DNA of 15,474 bases, from NCBI GenBank assembly GCA_964555935.1, contig CAZKUN010000218.1, positions 1-15,474 on the forward strand. Reading direction: 5' to 3'. A program made the position numbers and the translations under genes. Of the stretch, positions 1 through 6,296 are shown one piece after another; position 1 is the first letter of the stretch; each line of letters starts with the position of its first letter. The stretch comes from CAZKUN01 sp964555935. GTDB taxonomy: Bacteria > Armatimonadota > Zipacnadia > Zipacnadales > VGFC01. Under the pieces are notes generated by a model. It saw only the letters and a list, made by a program, of their open reading frames with translations, was not told where the DNA came from and searched no databases.

Positions 1-43
1 CTCCGCCGAGCCGTCAGCGCCGCTGGTCTCGCCTGTTCAGACG

Positions 44-70
44 TGGGCGGGGGCATGGCCCCAACGCCCA
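44..70. terminator. GC-rich stem-loop, probable terminator of an upstream gene
   Basis: Arms TGGGCG+GGGGC (44-54) and GCCCC+CGCCCA (58-62 and 65-70) pair into an 11-bp stem with a 3-nt ATG loop and a 2-nt AA bulge. No T-tract follows, so the hairpin is clear but its role as a terminator is inferred. It lies just upstream of the leader repeat that begins at 91, which would separate the prepilin unit from whatever precedes the window. Confidence 0.45.
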
Positions 71-90
71 TCGGCAGGACCTGCTGAACT

Positions 91-174
91 CCCTCGCCAA
101 AACTCCTGTTAGTTTTCGCCCCACCCCTGCAAATACCTCATAGACGGACCAGTTGCCAGGGAGGCACTGCCGTG
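91..174 (+). promoter_or_regulatory. Leader repeat copy 1 (putative ECF-type promoter plus RBS), upstream of the prepilin gene
   Basis: This 84-bp stretch matches 1262-1344, the leader of the sigma-factor gene, almost without gaps (one single-base gap). Shared blocks are CCCTCGC (91), TGTTAG (107-112), AAATACC (131-137), CATAGA, GGACC and GCCAGGGAGGCAC (154-166), ending in GCCGTGG. TGTTAG and AAATACC are 18 nt apart in both copies, which would suit a -35/-10 pair of an ECF promoter. The copied RBS and GTG (172-174) open a 21-codon frame ending at 237 that resembles no known protein, so this looks like a duplicated 5' end of the sigma gene reused as a promoter. The prepilin start is about 195 bp downstream. 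Confidence 0.5.
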
Positions 175-368
175 GCGCGTCGCGCCGCGGCCAACTCCAT
201 ATGTTCGCGCCTCGTCACTCGGGATATCCTGAAGTGACCCGTCTCGGATTCCGCCGTGCCGCCGGTCGCATCGTGACAAGACTGCCGGACGACCGTCGGG
301 ATTCCCGATGACACCCCGGCACATGCCATCGCCAGCGGACGGGCAAACCGAGTGGGAGAGCTGCAACT

Positions 369-1052
369 ATGAGCAGACACGGGGGGTTTACGCTTGTCGA
401 GTTGCTCGTCGTCATCGCCATCATCGTGATCATCGCCGCGATTCTCTTCCCGGTATTTGCCAGGGCCCGCGAGAAGGCCCGTCAGGCGAGTTGCTCTTCG
501 AACCTCAGGCAGCTTGGACTTGCCCTCAACATGTATGCTGGTGATTACGATGAGAGGTTCTACGTCCATTGCCCGCAAGACCTCACCCGCAGCGGGTCCA
601 ACTGCCAAATGATCGGGATTCTGCCGTATGTCAGGAACACACAGATCTATGCCTGCCCCAGCTTCGGCCGCAACCTTCCGATGGGCGGACGAACACATCC
701 GAGTGGAGTCGTGCTGCCCAAAGTACCCCGCAGCTACGGCTTTAACATGGGCCTGGACTGGACAAACCTGGCCCAGGTTGAGTACCCGTCCGAGTGCTTT
801 CTGATGGCCGATACCACTAACTTCGGCGGTCGGGCCGACTGCTGCGCAGTAGGCTACCTGGCGCCGGTACCGCGCAACAACTGCTGCTGTACCCGCGCGC
901 CGTTCGGGCACGTCGCTCCGCGTCACAACGAGGGCGCGAACCACTGTTTCGTCGATGGGCACATCAAGTGGATGAAGGTCACGGAGGCTGTTCACGGTAA
1001 CAGCGCTAGCCGTCGGCCGTGGCATCCATCCGGCAAGGCGCCAGGACCCTAG
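369..1052 (+). CDS. Type IV prepilin-like protein with H-X9-DG C-terminal motif (DUF1559-like)
   Basis: 227-residue type II/IV pseudopilin-like protein, expected to be cut and N-methylated by a prepilin peptidase and assembled at or exported through the inner membrane. The class III signal is short (MSRHGG), with cleavage between Gly6 and Phe7, the conserved Glu at mature position 5 (Glu11) and a hydrophobic helix at about residues 9-29. His186 followed nine residues later by Asp196-Gly197 is the H-X9-DG motif. The start is supported by GGGAGAG (354-360) 8 nt upstream. It has 11 cysteines, including a CCC run (172-174) and a CC pair (158-159), an unusual number. No pilus assembly gene is nearby, and families like this are often highly multiplied in one genome, so the substrate and partner are unknown. 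The leader repeat upstream suggests control by the sigma factor that follows. Confidence 0.9.
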   Translation: MSRHGGFTLVELLVVIAIIVIIAAILFPVFARAREKARQASCSSNLRQLGLALNMYAGDYDERFYVHCPQDLTRSGSNCQMIGILPYVRNTQIYACPSFGRNLPMGGRTHPSGVVLPKVPRSYGFNMGLDWTNLAQVEYPSECFLMADTTNFGGRADCCAVGYLAPVPRNNCCCTRAPFGHVAPRHNEGANHCFVDGHIKWMKVTEAVHGNSASRRPWHPSGKAPGP

Positions 1053-1055
1053 CCG

Positions 1056-1077
1056 CTCCGGGGAGGAGTCCCCCGAG
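1056..1077 (+). terminator. Possible weak terminator after the prepilin gene
   Basis: CTCCGGGG (1056-1063) and CCCCCGAG (1070-1077) pair as an 8-bp stem with one C-C mismatch and a 6-nt loop, starting 4 nt after the prepilin stop. There is no T-tract. The rest of the gap up to 1261 holds no recognisable gene. It does contain a run of eight G at 1228-1235. Confidence 0.3.
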
Positions 1078-1261
1078 ACGCGCGAATGTTACGACTGGCC
1101 GCAACCAGCGGACCGCACATGACTCCACGGCAGCGACGGCTTGCTCCGTCGGACGGGCCTGGTCGTCTTGCCATCCCCCGTCGTCCTCAGCCCTATCGCA
1201 ACTCGATCGTCCGGAATGAGCCGCTTTGGGGGGGGAGAGGCCACGCAGGCCTCGCATCGCC

Positions 1262-1344
1262 CCCTCGCGAAGAATTCTGTTAGAAACTCCCCCTGACACG
1301 TAAATACCCCATAGAGGACCTGTCGCCAGGGAGGCACAGCCGTG
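1262..1344 (+). promoter_or_regulatory. Leader repeat copy 2: putative autoregulated promoter and RBS of the sigma-factor gene
   Basis: Second copy of the leader described at 91-174. TGTTAG is at 1278-1283 and AAATACC at 1302-1308, at exactly the same offsets (16 and 40) from the CCCTCGC block as in copy 1. GGGAGG (1329-1334) is a good Shine-Dalgarno site 7 nt before the GTG start at 1342. ECF sigma genes commonly drive their own transcription, so a sequence shared between the sigma gene and another nearby gene is a natural candidate for its target promoter. The exact -35/-10 assignment is inference. Confidence 0.5.
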
Positions 1345-1911
1345 GGCCGCACCGACGCCGAGCTGATAGAATCGGCGACTGCCGGGGACACCGATGCGTT
1401 CGGCGAGCTGAGCGCCAGGCACGGTCGGAGGGTGGAGCGATTCGCCCTCGCGGCCACCGGCGATCAGAGCGACGCGGAGGATGTCACCCAGGAGACGTTC
1501 ATCGAAGCCTTCAAGCATGCGGCTCGCTTCGATGGGCGTCCGGAGGCCTTGCCATGGCTCTTGGGCATCGCCGCAAACCGTTGTCGCATGTGGGGACGCC
1601 GGCGGGGCAAGGCCGATGTCTCCCTGGCTGCCCTGCCGAGCATCCCAGACGGTGCCTGGGGCGATGCCCATACAAGCCCCGAGTCCAGAGGGCTGTCGTG
1701 GGAGCTCCAGGTGGATATCCGACGCGCCGTACACGCATTGCCTATCAAGTACCGCCTGCCGGTCATCCTGCGGTTCCAGCAGGGACTCGACTACGCCGGC
1801 ATAGCCACGGCGCTAAAGATCTCAACGGGCGCCGTCGCCATGCGACTGCGCCGGGCCAAGGATCTCATCCGCAGACGTCTCGATGACGGCCACGAGGTCG
1901 ACCGAACATGA
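1342..1911 (+). CDS. ECF-family (sigma-70 group 4) RNA polymerase sigma factor
   Basis: 189-residue sigma factor that would direct RNA polymerase to a small regulon when released from its anti-sigma partner. Region 2 spans about residues 12-85 and contains the signature DAEDVTQETFIEAF (44-57). Region 4 spans about 121-181, with LPIKYRLPVILRF followed by a helix-turn-helix in YAGIATALKISTGAVAMRLR. No region 3 lies between them, as expected for ECF proteins, and the length is typical. The GTG start is supported by GGGAGG 7 nt upstream. The stop codon overlaps the ATG of the next gene in an ATGA, so the two are probably translationally coupled. That neighbour carries a zinc anti-sigma motif and is its likely regulator. 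The class and target promoter sequence are unknown. Confidence 0.95.
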   Translation: MGRTDAELIESATAGDTDAFGELSARHGRRVERFALAATGDQSDAEDVTQETFIEAFKHAARFDGRPEALPWLLGIAANRCRMWGRRRGKADVSLAALPSIPDGAWGDAHTSPESRGLSWELQVDIRRAVHALPIKYRLPVILRFQQGLDYAGIATALKISTGAVAMRLRRAKDLIRRRLDDGHEVDRT

Positions 1912-4900
1912 ACTGCAAAGCAGCCCGCGATCTCATGTTCTTGGATGTGGACGGCGAACTCGCCGCCGCCCAGCATCTAGCGCTGCGCGAACATCGCGCG
2001 GACTGCGCCGACTGCCGCGTGCTCGCCGCCGACGTGCAGGCCGAGGCCGAGTTGCTGAACGACGCCCTCGCGCCTCCGGCGTGGGATCAGACGCTGTCCT
2101 CTGAGCTGGCCAGCCGCATCAATGCCGGCGTCCGTGCCGTCGCGGCCGACCCGCGCGCCTCGCGACGCCAGCTCAGTCGGCCCGCAGTCGTGCTCGCCGC
2201 AACGGTGGGTGTCGTGCTTGCTGTCGCGTCAGGGGTCTGGATGCAGATCGCCGACTCGCGGCCCTATGGCCGCGTAGCGGAAGTCGCGGGCAAGGCGAGC
2301 ATATGGAAGTCGGGAACACAAGCCTGGCGCGGGATTGCGCTCGACGATGCGGTTCGTCCGGGCGATATGCTCCGGACAGGGGTTGATGGCGGCATGGTGG
2401 TTGAGTTCGATGATGGCTCAACCCTCGAACTCAATCCAAGCACTGGCCTCACGTTGGGCGAGCGATCCGCGAAAGCGCGGCGACCCGAGAGGGCACGGCT
2501 ACCGTTGGGCGATGTGGTGGCGTTCGTCCAGCCTGGTGGGGGCCTGTTCGAGTTCGAGACCCCCTCGGCCGTGGCCGAGGTCATGGGAACCAGGTTCCTC
2601 CTGTCGGCCCGGGCCATGAGGACGGGGCTCGTGGTGCTGGCCGGCGCGGTGAATCTCGGTAACGACCGTGGGCAAGTGACCGCTGAGGCGGACGACAAGT
2701 GGGCCCAGCGTGTAATAGTGGTGCCGTCTGGGCCGCCCCCCGAGCCGGAACCACTCCCGCACAGCCAGGTGCAGGAGCTCATCGACCAACTGGATGATCC
2801 AGAGTTCGAAGTGCGCGGTGGTGCGGCGGCAGCCCTAATGAGGATAGCCAGAAAGGACGCCGACAGGCTGCAGCCGGTCATCGGGCGGCTCATCGAGGCT
2901 GTCGATGATGACAATGGCAACGTGCGGGGCAGTGCCGCGATGGCACTCGCATGGATCGCCTGCAACATCCAAGATAAGACTGTGCTTACCGCGACCGTGA
3001 CGCCCCTGCTGGATACGCTGCGGGACCCGGCATCGAAGGGCCGCCGGGAAGCCGCGGGTGCGTTGGGATGGGTCGGCACGAGGGTGGAGGACGACACGGC
3101 GTTCGCCCCGGCCTACCTGACGCTGATCGAAATGCTGCAAGGGGACAGTCAGGTTCTGCGCAACGCGGCCGCAATGCCCATAGCGACCGGCACGTTCAGT
3201 GTCTCGGACGAGGCCGTGCTTCGGCCCGCCATTGATCCCTTAACACGGGCCCTGCAGGACGAGGGCTTCGGCGAGATGCGCTGGGCGACGGCGAACGGCC
3301 TGGCCCACATCGCTGGGCGCGTGCCGGATCCGGAGGCCTTTGGCGCGACGATACCTGTTCTGGCGGACTGCCTGCAGGACGACGCCCTGGCCAATTCCGC
3401 GGCGCACGCCCTGCAAGTAATCGTCAGCGTCCTTCAGACTGAGGAGACGCTCGAGCCGGCCCTTCCGGCATTCCTCGGCGCTCTCACCCGCACCGACGAC
3501 AGCTACTGGCTCGCACGATGGCGAGCTGCGCAGGGCCTTGGGTACGCGGCCGATATGGTGGAAGACCAAGCAAGCCTGGATGCCATGGTCTCGGCGCTGA
3601 CTGTTGCGCTGGCAGACCCCCACACCGACGTGCGAGCGATGGCCGCGTGGGCCCTCGGGCGGGTGGCGCGAGCCACGACGAAGCCTGATGCTCTCGACCC
3701 CGCTATCGAACCGCTCATTGAGGTGCTACGAACGGCGACATCAGTCGGGCCGCTGAAGCCCAAGGGACTTGTGCCACCTATCAGCTTGGTCGGTCGCACG
3801 TTGGCCGTCAGCGCTTCGGGCTCTCCCGAGGCCCTCGTTACAGCGCTAGACGTGCTGACTGATGGACTGTACCACGAGGACCCGTCCGTCCGCGCGGCGG
3901 CGGCTGATGCGTTAGCATGGGTGGCCGTCGAGGCTGGGGACCAGTCCGTCGTCGCCCGTGCCATGGCGCACCTGACGGACGCGCTCGGGGATCAAGATCC
4001 TTATGTGGCGTGGATCGCCACGTTCGCGCTGGCGAGACTAGCGCCGAACGTCGAGAAGGAGTCTGTCCTTGAGGCCCCGGTTCCCATGTTGCTGGACATG
4101 CTTCAGGATGAGGCGGCCCACATGCGCTGGGCGGCGGCCAGAGCTCTGGCGGCCCTGGCCCAGCACGTCGACGACAGCATGGCGATGGAGGCGGCGGCTT
4201 CCCTGTCAGCAGCACTGCGCGACCGGCGGGCTCACGTTCGGTGGGCAGCAGCGGATGCCTTGGCGGCCGTCGCGTCGTCCGCCGCAGGTGAGAGAGCGAC
4301 GGGCGGGGCCGCAATTGCATTGGCCGGAGCGTTGGCAGACAGCCACCCCAGGGTCCGGCGAGCCGCCGCCAGGGCTCTTGCGGAGCCATCCGTGCCCACG
4401 AGTGCGGGCGTTTCTCTCGCAGAGAGCACCTTTGACACGGACGACGAGGGGTGGACGTACTTCGGGCCCGCATTCAACGTGACTCATCACAACACTGGCG
4501 GAGCGCCCGGCAGCTACCTCGCGGCCGACGATCAGGCGATCGGGAACCCGTGGGGATGGCTGGCGCCACAGAAGTTCCTCGGGCACATGTCCTCAGCGTA
4601 TGGCGGTACCCTCGACTTCGACCTGAGACGCATGGTGATGATGGAGTCAGAGCATAAGGGCCTCAAGGTGACCGACGTCCAGATTGTGTTGATTGGCGGA
4701 GGGCTGAGGCTCCAACTGATGGCGCCCAATAACCCAGGCCCCGACTGGACATCCTACAGCATCCCCCTGGAGCCTGACGTCGGTTGGCGTCGGGGTGGCG
4801 GGGGGGCTTCGAAGAGCCCTCCGGCGACCGAGTCAGATCTCCGGTCCGTCCTGTCAGAACTACAGGCGGTGCGGATCCGAGTGGGTCCGAACCACCCGTG

Positions 4901-4967
4901 GACGCGATGGGACAGAACGGGGATGGACAATGTCGTCCTCACTTCCGGTCCGACCGGAGACGGGTGA
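1908..4967 (+). CDS. Giant transmembrane anti-sigma factor: zinc anti-sigma motif, FecR-like domain, HEAT-type repeats and laminin-B-like domain
   Basis: 1019-residue membrane protein expected to hold the upstream sigma factor on its cytoplasmic side and sense something outside. Cys3, His29, Cys33 and Cys36 form the ZAS pattern (HxxxCxxC). A single hydrophobic span lies at about 93-114. A FecR-like domain (about 120-255) contains PGDMLRTGVDGGMVVEFDDG. A linker is rich in Pro and Glu (275-284). About 14 helical repeats follow (286-828), spaced 37-42 residues and marked by phrases such as VRWAAADALAAVA and VRAAAADALAWVA; the unit near 617-635 is degenerate. The C-terminus (840-1012) looks like a laminin IV/B-type beta-sandwich: FDTDDEGW, WGWLAPQKFLG, AYGGTLDFDL, WTSYSIPL and MDNVVL. 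The anti-sigma and FecR combination is familiar; such a long HEAT plus laminin-B extension is unusual. The ligand is unknown. The HEAT repeats could bind protein and the end domain could bind cell-surface glycan. Confidence 0.9.
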   Translation: MNCKAARDLMFLDVDGELAAAQHLALREHRADCADCRVLAADVQAEAELLNDALAPPAWDQTLSSELASRINAGVRAVAADPRASRRQLSRPAVVLAATVGVVLAVASGVWMQIADSRPYGRVAEVAGKASIWKSGTQAWRGIALDDAVRPGDMLRTGVDGGMVVEFDDGSTLELNPSTGLTLGERSAKARRPERARLPLGDVVAFVQPGGGLFEFETPSAVAEVMGTRFLLSARAMRTGLVVLAGAVNLGNDRGQVTAEADDKWAQRVIVVPSGPPPEPEPLPHSQVQELIDQLDDPEFEVRGGAAAALMRIARKDADRLQPVIGRLIEAVDDDNGNVRGSAAMALAWIACNIQDKTVLTATVTPLLDTLRDPASKGRREAAGALGWVGTRVEDDTAFAPAYLTLIEMLQGDSQVLRNAAAMPIATGTFSVSDEAVLRPAIDPLTRALQDEGFGEMRWATANGLAHIAGRVPDPEAFGATIPVLADCLQDDALANSAAHALQVIVSVLQTEETLEPALPAFLGALTRTDDSYWLARWRAAQGLGYAADMVEDQASLDAMVSALTVALADPHTDVRAMAAWALGRVARATTKPDALDPAIEPLIEVLRTATSVGPLKPKGLVPPISLVGRTLAVSASGSPEALVTALDVLTDGLYHEDPSVRAAAADALAWVAVEAGDQSVVARAMAHLTDALGDQDPYVAWIATFALARLAPNVEKESVLEAPVPMLLDMLQDEAAHMRWAAARALAALAQHVDDSMAMEAAASLSAALRDRRAHVRWAAADALAAVASSAAGERATGGAAIALAGALADSHPRVRRAAARALAEPSVPTSAGVSLAESTFDTDDEGWTYFGPAFNVTHHNTGGAPGSYLAADDQAIGNPWGWLAPQKFLGHMSSAYGGTLDFDLRRMVMMESEHKGLKVTDVQIVLIGGGLRLQLMAPNNPGPDWTSYSIPLEPDVGWRRGGGGASKSPPATESDLRSVLSELQAVRIRVGPNHPWTRWDRTGMDNVVLTSGPTGDG

Positions 4968-4992
4968 GCATGTGATCGCACGGAGCAGACCC

Positions 4993-5193
4993 ATGCCAGA
5001 GGCGATGACGCTCAGTGACATCAGGCGAGACTTGGCTGCCGCTGAGGACCAGGCGGCCGAGCTCTGGCGCCAAGCCGAACAGATTCGAGATGCCTACCAG
5101 GCCATCCGCTTGCGTATCGATGAGATGCGCGCGGAACTCGCGGCACGCGAGGGTCTGACACGGACCAAAAGGGGGTGCGGCAGGCATGGGTGA
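4993..5193 (+). CDS. Small coiled-coil protein of unknown function
   Basis: 66 residues, starting 25 nt after the anti-sigma stop and before the strong hairpin at 5211, so probably the last gene of the sigma operon. Most of it (about residues 7-52) is an alanine-, glutamate- and arginine-rich amphipathic helix suited to a coiled coil; the tail TRTKRGCGRHG is basic. There is no signal peptide or membrane span. The ATG at 4993 was chosen because GGAG (4982-4985) lies 7 nt upstream. An in-frame GTG at 4972 and ATG at 5005 are alternatives. I do not recognise the family. It could be a soluble partner of the sigma/anti-sigma pair, or a non-conserved ORF. Confidence 0.55.
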   Translation: MPEAMTLSDIRRDLAAAEDQAAELWRQAEQIRDAYQAIRLRIDEMRAELAAREGLTRTKRGCGRHG

Positions 5194-5210
5194 CAGCACA
5201 GGTAGATAGG

Positions 5211-5240
5211 CTGCCGACGGGGGTAGAGCCCCGTCGGCAG
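5211..5240 (+). terminator. Strong perfect hairpin, probable end of the sigma operon
   Basis: CTGCCGACGGGG (5211-5222) and CCCCGTCGGCAG (5229-5240) are a perfect 12-bp inverted repeat around a 6-nt loop GTAGAG, 18 nt after the small coiled-coil ORF. There is no T-tract, so termination is inferred from position and stability. Confidence 0.6.
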
Positions 5241-5543
5241 CGAAGCCGGTCAGGTGTGAGCGGCCCTTTGTGGGGCCGCCACTGGGAGCGACGAATCCGC
5301 AAAGCGCTTGGGAGAGCCCGCGGAGTCCGTCGCAGGCGACCCGGCCTCATGGTGATTCTACCATGGTCCGGGCCTCCAGGCAACAGCCGTAGAGTGCTCG
5401 CTGGTAACTCGCATGCGCGGCCCAGTTGCCCCCCCCCCCCGCAGCAATCCCCCACCGTCACCTGACGCCGGCTCTTCCTCCCGACGGAGAGACGTCTGTT
5501 GGTTATCAAGTCAGTCATCTGCCTTAGTAGGGAGGCGACCATA
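5241..5543. other. Hairpin-rich spacer before the ankyrin gene; no gene seen
   Basis: Contains a second perfect hairpin, GCGGCCC (5260-5266) with GGGCCGC (5273-5279) around TTTGTG, and a 6-bp one, CATGGT (5348-5353) with ACCATG (5360-5365). A run of 12 C is at 5429-5440. None of the open frames here looks like a protein. The promoter of the ankyrin gene presumably lies here, but I could not pick -35/-10 boxes with confidence; CTGTTGG at about 5496 only loosely resembles the CTGTTAG of the leader repeats. Confidence 0.5.
5429..5440. repeat. Homopolymeric run of 12 C
   Basis: Twelve consecutive C lie in the spacer about 104 bp upstream of the ankyrin gene start. It may be a slippage-prone tract or a sequencing/assembly artefact in GC-rich DNA. 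It is not inside a recognised gene. Confidence 0.9.
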
Positions 5544-6194
5544 GTGAACTGGCAACGCATGCTGAATGTGGTCCTGATATGTCTGGTGGTTGTGAGTCTG
5601 GTTGTGGGGCTGTTCATTCTCTCTCCTGTCAGCCTCAACGGGCCGGCGAAGCCGACAGAGCGCGGCGTGGGAGTGGCACCCGGACCTGGAGATAGGACAC
5701 TCCACGAGGCGGCCTGCGAGGGTGATCTCGCAACGGTCCGCTCGTATCTCGACAGGGGCGTCGATCCCAACATCACCACGGCAGGCGGATCCCCCATCCT
5801 GCACGTTGCGACCGAGCATGACGCCCCGGAAGTGGTTGAGCTGCTTCTGCGGCGAGGCGCTGACCCCAATGCCAACGCCTTTGCCAGTGACCCCATCGGG
5901 CGCTCGCCGCTGCATCGCGCGGTTTCGGCCGGCAGCGTTGAGTGCGCGCGGGTGCTCTTGCGCCATGGCGCAGACGTGAATGCCACGACCGGGACCGGCC
6001 GGACTCCCCTGCACGCCGCCGCCCACGCGGGGGCCGCTGACTATGCGGCTTTCCTGATCGAACAGGGCGCGGACCCGACGCTCGAAGACCGCGAGGGATG
6101 CACCGCATACGATCTGGCCACGGAACTCGGTCACGACGACGTGGCCGACGTCCTCTCGCAACATGACGCTGAGACCGAAGCCCCGGCTGGTTAG
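5544..6194 (+). CDS. Membrane-anchored ankyrin-repeat protein
   Basis: 216 residues. A single hydrophobic segment at about 7-28 (LNVVLICLVVVSLVVGLFIL) with no clear cleavage site suggests an N-terminal anchor. A Pro/Gly-rich linker follows, then four to five ankyrin repeats from about 50 to 205, recognisable by TLHEAACEGDLATVRSYLDRG, ILHVATEHDAPEVVELLLRRG (each quoted in part), SPLHRAVSAGSVECARVLLR and TPLHAAAHAGAADYAAFLIE. Ankyrin repeats bind proteins, and the partner here is unknown. GTG at 5544 was chosen over the upstream in-frame TTG at 5499 because GGGAGG (5530-5535) lies 8 nt before it and it puts the hydrophobic segment right at the N-terminus. The next gene, 102 bp downstream, encodes an exported protein and the pair may be co-transcribed. 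Confidence 0.85.
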   Translation: MNWQRMLNVVLICLVVVSLVVGLFILSPVSLNGPAKPTERGVGVAPGPGDRTLHEAACEGDLATVRSYLDRGVDPNITTAGGSPILHVATEHDAPEVVELLLRRGADPNANAFASDPIGRSPLHRAVSAGSVECARVLLRHGADVNATTGTGRTPLHAAAHAGAADYAAFLIEQGADPTLEDREGCTAYDLATELGHDDVADVLSQHDAETEAPAG

Positions 6195-6296
6195 AAAGAC
6201 CATCCGGCGGAGCCTGTCGTCCGACGACGCAAACGAACCGGCTTGGTGTCGGTAGTCCGGGCCGAGCCAAATCGACGAAAGCAAAGGAGAGGTGAG

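Noticed and set aside
296..310. Short palindrome TCGGGATTCCCGA, whose inverted core CATCGGGAATCCC recurs at 10028-10040
   Set aside because: Several 13-nt matches are expected by chance in a window of this size searched on both strands, and the second site is not a full palindrome.
138..1025. Long open frame of 295 codons on the minus strand across the prepilin region
   Set aside because: It lies opposite the prepilin gene, has no recognisable domain or RBS, and is the kind of shadow frame expected in GC-rich DNA.
2264..3097. 277-codon minus-strand frame inside the anti-sigma gene
   Set aside because: Its translation is Ser/Pro/Arg-rich low-complexity sequence and the opposite frame encodes clear FecR and HEAT domains.
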